Below, piece by piece: positions 8,018 to 17,871 of a stretch of 64,000 bases of DNA; position 1 is the stretch's first letter, and each line of letters starts with the position of its first letter. The position numbers and the translations under genes were made by a program. Source of the DNA: Eggerthellaceae bacterium (lineage in GTDB: Bacteria > Actinomycetota > Coriobacteriia > Coriobacteriales > Eggerthellaceae). The notes beneath the pieces are model-generated. The model was given only the letters and a program-made list of their open reading frames with translations. It was not told the origin of the DNA and made no database searches. The stretch spans positions 248,001-312,000 of the forward strand of contig WRIS01000001.1 in assembly GCA_009782615.1 (NCBI GenBank). The letters are read 5' to 3'.

Positions 8018-8080
8018 TAACGCTATTCCTTAACGCTATTTCTTAACGATATTTCTTCCCACTCTTTTTACGCTATTTCT
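8018..8080 (-). repeat. 13-bp imperfect tandem repeat spanning the end of dmsB
   Basis: Units of the form TAACGCTATTTCT occur at 8018-8030, 8031-8043 and 8044-8056. A fourth related copy at 8068-8080 contains the stop codon and last codons of the upstream dmsB. The end of the gene appears to have been copied into the spacer by slippage. Confidence 0.7.
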
Positions 8081-8688
8081 TTCTCGTTAGCGACAAAGCC
8101 TTTTTCTCCTGCAGCCACTTCAACGGCGGGAGAAGCTTTTATCACCAAGTGAGGACCCGTTGCATTCGCGGGTAGCGGTGCAATTTGGTCAAGTTCACCA
8201 TGCTCTTTACGAAGTTTTTCGATTTCATCAAGTTCAAGAGCACGCAGCGGACAAGCTTCTGCACAAATTGCTTTTTGTCCTGCTTTTACCCTTTCCAAGC
8301 AGCCATCGCATTTACGCGCCATATTGGTAATCGGATCCATCTTCGGCACCGAATAAGGACAACCTGCCACGCATGCCTCACAAGAAATGCATGCTTCTTC
8401 GTCGATGTAGACCAATCCAGTCTCTTCGTCACGCAGTATTGCTTCAGTCGGACAAACTGACTGGCACGCTGGTGCAGCACAATGGTTACAAGCTGCCGAA
8501 ACATGGTAGGAAAAGGTTGTGGTGTCCCATCCACCATCATCGTTGGCACTCCAAACGCCACCCTCAAAATCATAAACCTTACGGAAAAGGATATCTTCTC
8601 CTAAATCTTTATAGTCCTTGCATGCCATTTCGCAAGTCTTGCATCCCGTGCAGCGGGAGTTGTCAAAATAAAATCCCAGTTGAGTCAT
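8068..8688 (-). CDS. dmsB: DmsB-type four-cluster ferredoxin subunit (copy next to dmsA)
   Basis: A 206-residue iron-sulfur subunit with the same layout as its downstream paralogue: CTGCKTCEMAC, CNHCAAPACQSVC, CISCEACVAGC and CDGC...CAEAC. It follows dmsA by 14 nt with a good ribosome binding site (GGAGGTAAC), so it is the likely direct partner of the catalytic subunit. The N-terminal seven or eight residues and the length are the same in both copies, which points to a tandem duplication followed by divergence. Confidence 0.93.
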   Translation of the reverse strand: MTQLGFYFDNSRCTGCKTCEMACKDYKDLGEDILFRKVYDFEGGVWSANDDGGWDTTTFSYHVSAACNHCAAPACQSVCPTEAILRDEETGLVYIDEEACISCEACVAGCPYSVPKMDPITNMARKCDGCLERVKAGQKAICAEACPLRALELDEIEKLRKEHGELDQIAPLPANATGPHLVIKASPAVEVAAGEKGFVANEKEIA

Positions 8689-8702
8689 TTTTGTTACCTC
8701 CC

Positions 8703-11147
8703 TTACGCCTTAGTAATCTGGACAATCATCGAATGCGCACAACCATTCCCCTTGGCAAGGGGCGTGGGCTTGTAGTCGGTGAGCGTGTTAACGCAACCGC
8801 CCTTATCCAGCCTATCGCCCTTCATATCGGCGTCATGCCAAGACCCTTGCGGTATAGCAACAGAGCCAGGGATAACGCGCGGAGTCACGCGCGCTTCCAC
8901 TTGAATCTTCCCATTGGGGCTTTCCACCAGGACTAAGTCGCCATTTGCAACACCACGGGGTTCGGCGTCAACAGGATTCATCCACAGTTGATTGCGTGCA
9001 GCTTGGCGCAGTTCAGCAACGGCTGAGAAAGAAGAATGCGTGCGAGCCTTGTGATGGAAACCGCAAGCATATAAAGGATATTCCTCGGTTGCACCACCAT
9101 AGCCATAGAGCCCCGCATTAAACACTGGGATTGGGCTGATAACTTCACCCTCGCCCAACTCCCACGAATCGTTGAGTTCGGCAAGCGCTTCAGAATAAAT
9201 TTCTATCTTTCCTGAAGGTGTTTCCAGCTTATTGGCAATCGGGTCATCGCGGAAAGCCTTCAAGCCGATGGAGGGCTCTACTGTCTTTTTAAATATGCCT
9301 TGCTTGAGCATGTCGTCCCACGAAGGCAATTCAGGGCTTGCTTCAGCACCCGCCTCATAGATTTCCTTAATCCAATCGTCATGAGTCTTGCCCTCGGTAA
9401 ACGCATCTCCCACACCCATTGCCTCGGCAATGTCAGCCATAACATCATAGCTTGAGCGATTCTCGAAAGGAGGCGCTTGCGCTGCTTGACCGAGCAAAAC
9501 ACCCGTATAGTATTCAGCATAGCCTTGATTGATAAGGTTCATTTGTTCGGAACGCATAGCATCGGGCAAAAGGATATCGGCATACTTGCCCGAATCGGTG
9601 AGTACGGTATCCCAACATAAAATGAATTCGCACTTGGTTTCGTCAACCAAAATATCATGCGTGTAGTTGATGTCTCCGTGCTGGTTGGTAAGGCAGTTGC
9701 CCGCATAGTTCCAGATAAATTTGATGTCAGACTCAAGTTTTTCAACCCCTTTGACACCAGCATTCAGCTCAGTCATGGAAGTGCCATGGTCAACGGCGTT
9801 GAGCCATTGATATACGGGAATAGCAGCTTCAACAGGATTGTCACCAGCAGGAATCCCACCGACGAGATATGCTGGCGGCTCGGCTTCGCGTTGCCCCGTG
9901 TTGGTTCCTGCAAGACCGATTTTGCCAATCAAGACAGGAAGCATGCAGATGGCTCGTGAACTATCTTCACCATTGGTGTGACGTTGCGGTCCCCATCCCT
10001 GGCAGATATAGGGTGCTTCTGCCGCAGCTATTTCAGCAGCTAAAGCGCGTATCTTTTCTGCAGGAATTTGCGTAATAGGTGCTGCCCATTCGGGCGTCTT
10101 TTCCACCGCGTCATAACCCGTCCCCATTATGTAGTCATAGTAGGATTTGTTCTTGCCCTTAGCAGAATCGGGCAGGCTCTCTTCGTTATAGCCCACACAA
10201 TAGGTGTTCAAGAAATCTTCGTCTACCTTTTCGTCAACAATCCACTCATGGGCAATCGCCGCTACCAAAGCGCCGTCGGTACCAGGGCGAATAGGCAACC
10301 ACTCGTCAGGATGACCCGAAATGCTTTCATTCATACGGAAATCAACACTGATGATTTTGCCGCCGCGCCCATAAACTGCCTCACGCATCTGCGCGTAATC
10401 CCACACAGCATTTGCGCCGCCCATACGTGTTTCAGCAGGGCTGTTGCCAAACATTACCACCAAATCAGATGCACGTGCCGCTTCGCTAAACGAAGATGCA
10501 TGCACATTGTCGTAGGGCGAGAACTGGCTGCCGTACATATAGGGCATAACCACCTGAAGCATATGGGTAGAATAATCGTACATGCCCCTTAAATATCCGC
10601 CCACGCAGTTGAGCAGGCGTCCTGAAGGATTACCCGTTGCCGAATACATACCAGTCGCGTAAATCAAATGAATTGCCTGGTTGCCGTACGTATCTATCGT
10701 GTATTGCAATTTTTCGGCAATAATGCTGATGGCCTCATCCCAGCTAATACGCTCAAATTCACCACTACCACGAGGGCCGATACGCTTCATGGGATACTGG
10801 AGCCGATCAGGATTGTTAATCCAACGACGCATGCTGCGCCCACGCAAGCAGGCACGAGACTGCAATGCTGCATCTCCCGTATTGTCAGATTCCATATAGC
10901 TAATCATTCCCTCGCTGACATGCCACTGGAACAAACAATTACCGCCACAGTTGACGTTGCACGCACTCCAGACTACATCATCTGCTACTGCAGTGGTGCC
11001 ATTGCCCGTGCTACCTTCTTCTTCTGGGGTGCAGCCATACAACGAAACAAGGCTGCCTCCTGCCACAGCAGCACCCGCTGCGGCAAGTGCTGAGCCTTTT
11101 ACAAATGTGCGTCGGCTGACTTGCATACCCTCTTTTCCTTTGTCCAT
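8703..11147 (-). CDS. dmsA: Molybdopterin oxidoreductase catalytic subunit, DmsA type
   Basis: An 814-residue DMSO-reductase-family enzyme, exported by the Tat system. The signal is SRRTFVKG at residues 11-18 followed by an Ala/Gly-rich segment; Cys39 in SLYGC could be a lipobox. The 4Fe-4S site is C63, C67, C71 and C100. The expected molybdenum ligand is Ser193 in YDYST, as in DmsA rather than the Cys or Asp of nitrate reductases. The frame is open 46 codons further upstream, but AGGAGG 8-9 nt before the ATG at 11147 and the Tat signal fix the start. The substrate (DMSO, TMAO or another S-/N-oxide) cannot be told from sequence; Coriobacteriia carry many paralogues. Confidence 0.93.
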   Translation of the reverse strand: MDKGKEGMQVSRRTFVKGSALAAAGAAVAGGSLVSLYGCTPEEEGSTGNGTTAVADDVVWSACNVNCGGNCLFQWHVSEGMISYMESDNTGDAALQSRACLRGRSMRRWINNPDRLQYPMKRIGPRGSGEFERISWDEAISIIAEKLQYTIDTYGNQAIHLIYATGMYSATGNPSGRLLNCVGGYLRGMYDYSTHMLQVVMPYMYGSQFSPYDNVHASSFSEAARASDLVVMFGNSPAETRMGGANAVWDYAQMREAVYGRGGKIISVDFRMNESISGHPDEWLPIRPGTDGALVAAIAHEWIVDEKVDEDFLNTYCVGYNEESLPDSAKGKNKSYYDYIMGTGYDAVEKTPEWAAPITQIPAEKIRALAAEIAAAEAPYICQGWGPQRHTNGEDSSRAICMLPVLIGKIGLAGTNTGQREAEPPAYLVGGIPAGDNPVEAAIPVYQWLNAVDHGTSMTELNAGVKGVEKLESDIKFIWNYAGNCLTNQHGDINYTHDILVDETKCEFILCWDTVLTDSGKYADILLPDAMRSEQMNLINQGYAEYYTGVLLGQAAQAPPFENRSSYDVMADIAEAMGVGDAFTEGKTHDDWIKEIYEAGAEASPELPSWDDMLKQGIFKKTVEPSIGLKAFRDDPIANKLETPSGKIEIYSEALAELNDSWELGEGEVISPIPVFNAGLYGYGGATEEYPLYACGFHHKARTHSSFSAVAELRQAARNQLWMNPVDAEPRGVANGDLVLVESPNGKIQVEARVTPRVIPGSVAIPQGSWHDADMKGDRLDKGGCVNTLTDYKPTPLAKGNGCAHSMIVQITKA

Positions 11148-11259
11148 CTTTTGTTCCTCCTTAGTGAATACTCGCTTCTTCAACCTCTCCTTGCTCGTTT
11201 TTCCGATGCAGCTTATTCGTGCATCTATTAACAGTGTAGCGAAAATAGCAAGAAGTTTG

Positions 11260-11289
11260 TCACATAAGCTATGTGAGATTTGCACAAAT
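11260..11289. promoter_or_regulatory. Paired palindromes in the dmsA-luxR intergenic region
   Basis: A perfect inverted repeat TCACATAAGCTATGTGA (11260-11276; 7-bp arms, 3-nt centre) is followed directly by ATTTGCACAAAT (11278-11289; 5-bp arms). They sit between divergent dmsA and the LuxR gene, over the -35 position of the latter. LuxR-type dimers bind such dyads, so autoregulation plus control of dmsA is the simplest reading. Confidence 0.55.
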
Positions 11290-11295
11290 TTGCTC

Positions 11296-11301
11296 TATAC
11301 T
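11296..11301 (+). promoter_or_regulatory. -10 box of the LuxR regulator gene (probably leaderless)
   Basis: TATACT ends 6 nt before the ATG at 11308 and there is no Shine-Dalgarno sequence, so the transcript should begin at the start codon. No consensus -35 is present; the palindrome occupies that position. Confidence 0.45.
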
Positions 11302-11307
11302 TACCCC

Positions 11308-12852
11308 ATGATACTCAAGCTACTCAAACCCAACATGGTAGTATTTGGTTATGCCTTGTTTCTTGCCGTTAATGCCACCGCGAACTGGGGAGGTACCTTT
11401 CCCCTACTGCCTGTGGACTTTCAAACCTATGATGTTTTGGCGCTGTTTTCCCTGGTACAGTCCTTGGCGTTTTGGATAGCCTTTTTCCTGTGCATGGCTG
11501 CTACGTGGTATCTTCCCAATTTTCCCCGACAAAGACTTATCCAAGCAACAACCGTCGCTGTATTTTTCGGTTCTCTTTGCCTTATTGCCCCGCTCTATCT
11601 TTGGAAATACACGCTGCCGTTGGTGTGTGCGGGGGGAATTCTTTTGGGAGTGGGAACCGCACTCTTTTTTGTATTGTGGCAACGCGTCTTTGCCGCGCAA
11701 GTGCCCGAGCGAGGCAACTTAGATATTGTGGTAGGCACTGCCTATTCAGCACTACTTTACGTGCTTTTGCACATCATCCCTATCGCTGTTGCGATTTTTT
11801 GCATCGCCCTTATTGCGGTGCCCGTTATTGGGCTTTGCTTAACCCTCGCATCACGCAACATCGATCTGTCGCAACCCATGTTCGAAGATGCTCCCCGCCA
11901 ACATCAAAAGGTCTATTCCAACGCCCTACGCTTTCTTTGGCGAAGCGCTCTTTGCGTGGGAAGTTTTGGTTTTGCCAGTGGTATAGCTCGCGCCTTGGCA
12001 CTTTCCGACCCTTCCTTAGGTTTTGTGGTAAATCTCTCGCAAATGGCAGGAGCACTGATGAGCGCTTTGCTGCTGGTTTTCCTTTGGCGTCGTTATAGTT
12101 TTCACTTCGACCCCGTTCTTTCCTTCCGAACAATTTTTCCCATTCTCATCACAGCATTTTTGATTCTGCCCTTCTTAGGACAAGAGTACCTGCGCGTTCT
12201 TTCGGGGTTGGTATATGCCTTTTTTGCCTTTGCCTTGATGGTAGTGCAAATTCAAAGCGCACAAACCTCGCGCGATCACGGCATCAACCCCATCTTTATC
12301 TTCTCTTTCTTTGCTGCCGTGGTTTTTGGGCTCCACGATATCGGTTTTCTCGTAAGCTTCCTCTCGATACCAAACTCTGGAGAAGCGGCTATGCGTATGG
12401 CTTTGTTGGCGCTGCTGTGTATCTGGCTTCTGTCCATTACCCTCTATCTCGTACGGGGGCGCTGGCAGCAAAACGCAAACAGTGCTGGCAAAACATTTGT
12501 CGGCCCCGAAATGACAAGTATCGAGTTCATCGCCTTGGCAAGCGATACTCCTCGTGCGAAATCTGCAACTGGAACACTGATTTTAGACAGGAAGCGCACA
12601 GGGACTTCCGACGAACAGCATTTCCGTGACAAAGTTTCCAAACGAAGCGTTCAGGCAGGTGAGCGCTTCAGACTCACGGCTCGCGAAACCGAAATAATGG
12701 AACTGATTGCCCGCGGCAACAGTGTGGCACGTATCGCAGAACAACTCATCGTGTCAGAAAACACGGTTCGAACTCACAGCAAGCATGTATACAAAAAGAT
12801 GAACGTCCACAAACGCCAAGAATTACTTGACCTTCTTGAAGAAGAATTTTAA
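11308..12852 (+). CDS. Membrane-spanning LuxR-family transcriptional regulator
   Basis: A 514-residue protein with roughly twelve hydrophobic segments over the first ~420 residues, a charged linker and a C-terminal LuxR helix-turn-helix (about 454-512; LTARETEIMELIARGNS, then VSENTVRTHSKHVYKKM). This architecture is expanded in Coriobacteriia, commonly beside molybdopterin oxidoreductase operons, and is thought to sense a ligand or membrane state. Its position divergent to dmsA suggests it controls that operon. The frame is open upstream into dmsA, but the first hydrophobic segment begins right after the ATG at 11308. The gene ends 11 nt before the convergent DUF4173 gene. Confidence 0.88.
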   Translation: MILKLLKPNMVVFGYALFLAVNATANWGGTFPLLPVDFQTYDVLALFSLVQSLAFWIAFFLCMAATWYLPNFPRQRLIQATTVAVFFGSLCLIAPLYLWKYTLPLVCAGGILLGVGTALFFVLWQRVFAAQVPERGNLDIVVGTAYSALLYVLLHIIPIAVAIFCIALIAVPVIGLCLTLASRNIDLSQPMFEDAPRQHQKVYSNALRFLWRSALCVGSFGFASGIARALALSDPSLGFVVNLSQMAGALMSALLLVFLWRRYSFHFDPVLSFRTIFPILITAFLILPFLGQEYLRVLSGLVYAFFAFALMVVQIQSAQTSRDHGINPIFIFSFFAAVVFGLHDIGFLVSFLSIPNSGEAAMRMALLALLCIWLLSITLYLVRGRWQQNANSAGKTFVGPEMTSIEFIALASDTPRAKSATGTLILDRKRTGTSDEQHFRDKVSKRSVQAGERFRLTARETEIMELIARGNSVARIAEQLIVSENTVRTHSKHVYKKMNVHKRQELLDLLEEEF

Positions 12853-12863
12853 CGGCTTAAGAA

Positions 12864-14531
12864 CTACCCCGAATCTCCGAAATCGTATTTCGCATAGCTG
12901 TAACTCCACTTTTGCCAAGGAAGAGATTCTTTTCTCTGTTGATAGTGCTCTTTCCAATAAGCGAGATCGGCTTCGTAGGAGGGTTCTTCGGCAGCAAGTT
13001 TTTCTAAAGCGGGAAGGGTTTCGGGCGAAAGAAGCGCGAGATATTCGACATCGACCTGCTCAATAGTTCCGCCAAGATAGCCTTGAACATTGTATTCGGC
13101 AATGCGCGCATCAATATTTATGTAGTTGAACGCAATCCAAAGGCTTATTCCCGCAACAAAGAATACCCGAAAGAATACAAACCGTTCTTTGAATACTTTT
13201 ACGCCTACCCCAACAAGACAAATTGCAATAAACGCCATTCCTAACAAGGTTAAAGCGCGCAACAGCGAAAGTCCAAACACTTCGATATAAAGGTTCATCC
13301 GCCAATAAGCTGACACCAAAATAACCAGCGTAGCGCCAATCAAAATCACTTCACAAACCCTTAGTATCACTTTTGTCGCACCGTGAGCCTTCGCAAAACA
13401 AACCGCGCCCAATACCGCCGCAAGATTAATGCCTGCCACAGCAACCAGCTCAAAGAAACCCGATCGGGCATAGTTGGCATACCCGCCACTTATCGCTAAA
13501 ACTTCTGAGCCCCCAAAAAGATACGTAAACTGAACAACGACAAAGACGGCATAGACCACATCAAGCACGATAAGAGTTGTTGCATAAGCAAGGGATGCTA
13601 CGCTTGAGATGAGAGGTTTTGTCCCCTCTGCAACATCCGCCTTGTTTACTTCGGGGTTAAGCGGTGCGAAAAACGCCTTAAAACGGCTCCCCTCTTGTTG
13701 ATAGGCAACATAGAGCAAAGAAAAGAAGAGAGGAAAAACGAGAACGACTCTAAGCGTTTTCCATAAACTTTCAAAGGGCTCAATTCCTTGAAGCCAGGCT
13801 ATGACATCAGAGAAGTACCCTTTGAAGACCACGTCTGCCGACATAAGCAGGGGAAGGATTATCATAAGAAGCAGCAAGGCAATCAAAATCCCAATCACAA
13901 CACCAACAAGCCCGATTGCTCCCTTAAAGGGAAGGCCTGCAAGTGCTCGAAAAGGCTTTACCCAATGGCGAAACAGCGAACCTGCGAAAAACCCTATCGC
14001 TTTGCCAACCACAGCTTGGCGACACCACGCCTGTTCCCTAAAGCCCGACAATAAGAAAAACCCAATAACGCACAAACCAAAAAGTAAAAAGCAGTTTGCC
14101 ATTATCAGCCAGCCGTCAGAAAAAATTGCGGGAATAAACGCAAGCGCGCCAATAGCTATCAGCAAGGCAATGCTTGAAATAGTGAAACGAGCGCGCTTTC
14201 CGAGCAAGACAATATACGCAACAAAAAAGGCTCCTACGAATACCGAAACGCCAATGCCAGGAGGGAAAGCCCCGTCCGTGATGGCATCAAGGCCGAAAAC
14301 CTGAAACCACAGTATTGCCAAACCGAGAGCGAATACAACACCCAGCCATTCACGCATACCAAAATAAAGCGGCGGCTTTTTTGGTGGTGCGGAAACAGCA
14401 CCCTGGGGCTGCTGGGGCTGCGGCATAACAGCAACAGGAATAGGTGGAGGAAAAGACTGATTTTGACAAGGCTTTGGCTGGGGCTCGGGGGCTTTTGCAC
14501 CTGAGTCCGCATCTTCGTACGTATACAACAT
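12864..14531 (-). CDS. DUF4173/DUF4153-family polytopic membrane protein
   Basis: A 555-residue membrane protein. A Pro/Gln-rich cytoplasmic N-terminus (about residues 10-55) is followed by about a dozen hydrophobic segments and a soluble C-terminal tail of about 80 residues rich in Glu, Tyr and Leu. The segment NYARSGFFELVAVAGINL is the hallmark of the DUF4173 family, whose function is unknown. AAGGAGAG at 8 nt supports the ATG at 14531 over an in-frame start 18 codons upstream. It lies 4 nt after an XRE regulator and downstream of a DUF2975 protein, a combination recurring in Firmicutes and Coriobacteriia. Confidence 0.75.
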   Translation of the reverse strand: MLYTYEDADSGAKAPEPQPKPCQNQSFPPPIPVAVMPQPQQPQGAVSAPPKKPPLYFGMREWLGVVFALGLAILWFQVFGLDAITDGAFPPGIGVSVFVGAFFVAYIVLLGKRARFTISSIALLIAIGALAFIPAIFSDGWLIMANCFLLFGLCVIGFFLLSGFREQAWCRQAVVGKAIGFFAGSLFRHWVKPFRALAGLPFKGAIGLVGVVIGILIALLLLMIILPLLMSADVVFKGYFSDVIAWLQGIEPFESLWKTLRVVLVFPLFFSLLYVAYQQEGSRFKAFFAPLNPEVNKADVAEGTKPLISSVASLAYATTLIVLDVVYAVFVVVQFTYLFGGSEVLAISGGYANYARSGFFELVAVAGINLAAVLGAVCFAKAHGATKVILRVCEVILIGATLVILVSAYWRMNLYIEVFGLSLLRALTLLGMAFIAICLVGVGVKVFKERFVFFRVFFVAGISLWIAFNYINIDARIAEYNVQGYLGGTIEQVDVEYLALLSPETLPALEKLAAEEPSYEADLAYWKEHYQQRKESLPWQKWSYSYAKYDFGDSG

Positions 14532-14535
14532 GGGG

Positions 14536-14748
14536 TTACTCTCCTTTGTCGGAATACTCCAAAATATCTCCCGGCTGACAATCAAGTTCTTTACAGATTG
14601 CCGCCAGTGTCGAGAAACGGATAGCTTTCGCCTTGCCCGTCTTAAGAATAGACAGATTCGCCATGGTCAAATCTATTCGCTCGCTTAATTCGGTAAGACT
14701 CATCTTCCGCTTTGCCAGCACAACATCAAGGTTGATAATGATACGCAT
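14536..14748 (-). CDS. Small XRE/Cro-type helix-turn-helix regulator (YozG-like)
   Basis: A 70-residue DNA-binding protein that is little more than one HTH_3 domain: LDVVLAKRKMSLTELSERIDLTMANLSILKTGKAKAIRFSTLAAICKELDCQPGDILEY. Such regulators are usually encoded directly after DUF2975 membrane proteins, as here (8-nt gap). It probably represses its own operon; dyads near the operon promoter at 15282-15320 are candidate sites. The frame continues upstream inside the DUF2975 gene, but ATG 14748 gives the canonical length and has a GAGG-like ribosome binding site. Confidence 0.88.
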   Translation of the reverse strand: MRIIINLDVVLAKRKMSLTELSERIDLTMANLSILKTGKAKAIRFSTLAAICKELDCQPGDILEYSDKGE

Positions 14749-14756
14749 CTCACACC

Positions 14757-15233
14757 TCAGACCGTTAAATCGTTTTCTTGCTTTAGGCGCGCCGCTTTCG
14801 CCGTGAGGTGAGAAAGACAGGCGCACACCACCGCCATGACAATCATGACCGCCATGGCAACGGTAAAGGCAAACAAAACGCCGAGGGCAGCAAATCCTGA
14901 AAAGGCAAAATAGAGCAACCCTGCAAGCCAAATGAGAATACTGAACGCGGAAAGATAACTCATCGTACGAAGACGGGCAGCATTCTTTTCGGAAAATGAA
15001 TTATCGCGCCCAATGTCGTTAAAAATCCCCCACGCAATAAATACAAGAAAGATTATTGGCGCGAGTGCTATCCATGAAAAAATAAGGAAAGGCCAATAAA
15101 GGACAACCGTTTGCGGATCTCCGATATAGACCTTAGCAAGAAGCGGCAAAACGAGAAACATCAAAGCCAAACATGCAAGAACTACTATCACACTGATAAC
15201 CTTGAGCACATACGACATTTCTTTTTGCTTCAT
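14757..15233 (-). CDS. DUF2975 membrane protein
   Basis: A 158-residue protein with four hydrophobic segments and the DUF2975 signature between the second and third (NDIGRDNSFSEKNAARLRTMSY). The family has no established biochemical role but is nearly always paired with a tiny XRE regulator, suggesting a membrane-signal and regulator pair. The ATG is preceded by AGGAGG. It is the first gene of the DUF2975-XRE-DUF4173 operon, divergent from gdhA. Confidence 0.85.
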   Translation of the reverse strand: MKQKEMSYVLKVISVIVVLACLALMFLVLPLLAKVYIGDPQTVVLYWPFLIFSWIALAPIIFLVFIAWGIFNDIGRDNSFSEKNAARLRTMSYLSAFSILIWLAGLLYFAFSGFAALGVLFAFTVAMAVMIVMAVVCACLSHLTAKAARLKQENDLTV

Positions 15234-15266
15234 AGCTATCTTCCTCCTCCTACTACATTTGAAACG

Positions 15267-15320
15267 ATACTACCATAGTTTTATTGCTTTGCAATATTTA
15301 TTTATCGTTTTTCGATAAAT
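15267..15320 (-). promoter_or_regulatory. DUF2975 operon promoter with two dyads
   Basis: On the minus strand TTGCAA (15289-15294) and TAGTAT (15267-15272) are 16 nt apart, 33 nt before the ATG. A dyad, TATTGC-TTT-GCAATA (15282-15296), overlaps the -35. A second, ATTTATCG-TTTTT-CGATAAAT (15300-15320; 8-bp arms), lies just upstream. Both suit binding by the operon's XRE regulator. Confidence 0.5.
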
Positions 15321-15386
15321 TCACAACTTCGCTCGTTTCAGGCTTTTGTTTCACCAAGCGCAACGCTTCGGGCAACAGACCTGCTT

Positions 15387-16834
<1,448 letters not shown>

Positions 16835-16881
16835 AAAAATCATCGCTTTTATGTGCGGAGATGTACTAACGTATAGCACAC

Positions 16882-16912
16882 CAAGGGGTCGTATGCGACC
16901 CCTTGTTTTTTT
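16882..16912 (+). terminator. Rho-independent terminator after gdhA
   Basis: CAAGGGGTCG (16882-16891) and CGACCCCTTG (16896-16905) form a perfect 10-bp stem with a TATG loop, followed by seven T residues (16906-16912). It ends 6 nt before the stop of the convergent gene and may serve both. Confidence 0.95.
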
Positions 16913-16918
16913 GCTGCT

Positions 16919-17863
16919 CTAAGCTTCGTCGGCTCTGGCTTCGCCAGCTTGAACTTCACCGACTTGGGTTTTAAGGTCTTGGACTTCGTTGCTGGGGAAA
17001 ATATCCTGATCTTCTTTTTTAGGGGTTATCGTTTTTGCAGAAACCACCTTGCTTGGTGAAATAAGAATGACCCCCACTGAATCAATCTTTGGCGTTGAAA
17101 CGTAAAAGGTATTGTTCTTTGTCTCCCCCATCACAAAAAAGCCTTCAGCTTGCGTGGAAATCACGATATCAATCCCCTTGACGTCTTTGAGCAATTCCGC
17201 ACTCGAGGTAATCACTACGATGAAATCCACCTTGTAGTCTTTAAAATAATTTACCTTTTGAACAATTTGGTAAAGGTAGTCATCTTCGCCCACACTAAAA
17301 ACTCCGAACCGCTGATTGCCCACTTTGAGAATGGTTCCCTCGTGATAGCGTCGAGGGTTTTCGCTATCAAGAGCAAGAACCGCCGCCTTTTTTTCGCGAT
17401 AATTTAACTGAACTTCACTCGTATCGGTTGGTGTTATTTCTTCAGGAAGCGCAAGCTCGGCATTAAATGCGTCAAGAAGAGCACTGGCGTTGGTATCGCC
17501 ATCGCCATCGTTATCACCATCATCAGCAGCGCCACCTTCGCCGCTTCCCCTTTCCCCAATAGGCTCAACACCACCACCAACGGCTCCTGTAATCGCATTT
17601 TCAATAGCTGCCCTGCTGATGCCATCCGCCGTTTCTGCGCCATTCTTGTTCTTCTTGGTAAGTTTTATCGGTAACGGCTCAACGGTGCCAGGATACACAA
17701 TGACGGTATAGCCCTCCATCGATCCTGCGGCATCGTCAATATTTGATGCTGCCACATTCCACGAGTGCCCAACGGCAAGATAGCCGATAAGCCCTCCAAA
17801 ACCTAGCAGGATAAGCGCCGAAAAAACGACGAGTGCTATTTTTTCACGAGATCGATTTTGCAT
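16919..17863 (-). CDS. Membrane-anchored protein with a degenerate calcineurin-like phosphoesterase domain
   Basis: A 314-residue protein with an uncleaved N-terminal anchor (about residues 9-30), so the rest lies outside the cytoplasm. A Gly/Glu/Asp-rich stretch (about 100-125) precedes a domain at about 165-290 that resembles the second half of UshA-type 5'-nucleotidase/metallophosphoesterase domains: TILKVGNQRFGVFSVGEDD, VDFIVVITSS, VKGIDIVISTQAEG, then IDSVGVILIS. The metal-ligand motifs of active enzymes (the DxH and GNHD regions and the GHSH loop) are absent; STQAEG stands where GHSH is expected. I infer a non-catalytic relative. AAAGG precedes the ATG; the gene follows the GNAT gene by 8 nt. 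Confidence 0.5.
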   Translation of the reverse strand: MQNRSREKIALVVFSALILLGFGGLIGYLAVGHSWNVAASNIDDAAGSMEGYTVIVYPGTVEPLPIKLTKKNKNGAETADGISRAAIENAITGAVGGGVEPIGERGSGEGGAADDGDNDGDGDTNASALLDAFNAELALPEEITPTDTSEVQLNYREKKAAVLALDSENPRRYHEGTILKVGNQRFGVFSVGEDDYLYQIVQKVNYFKDYKVDFIVVITSSAELLKDVKGIDIVISTQAEGFFVMGETKNNTFYVSTPKIDSVGVILISPSKVVSAKTITPKKEDQDIFPSNEVQDLKTQVGEVQAGEARADEA

Positions 17864-17871
17864 AGCCTTTA

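Noticed and set aside
11148-11285. A 46-residue upstream extension of DmsA
   Set aside because: The Tat signal and AGGAGG place the start at 11147; the extension would bury the twin-arginine motif.
10951-11307. An N-terminal extension of the LuxR regulator reaching into dmsA
   Set aside because: The extension is antisense to the dmsA 5' end, lacks hydrophobic segments, and the first membrane helix starts directly after ATG 11308.
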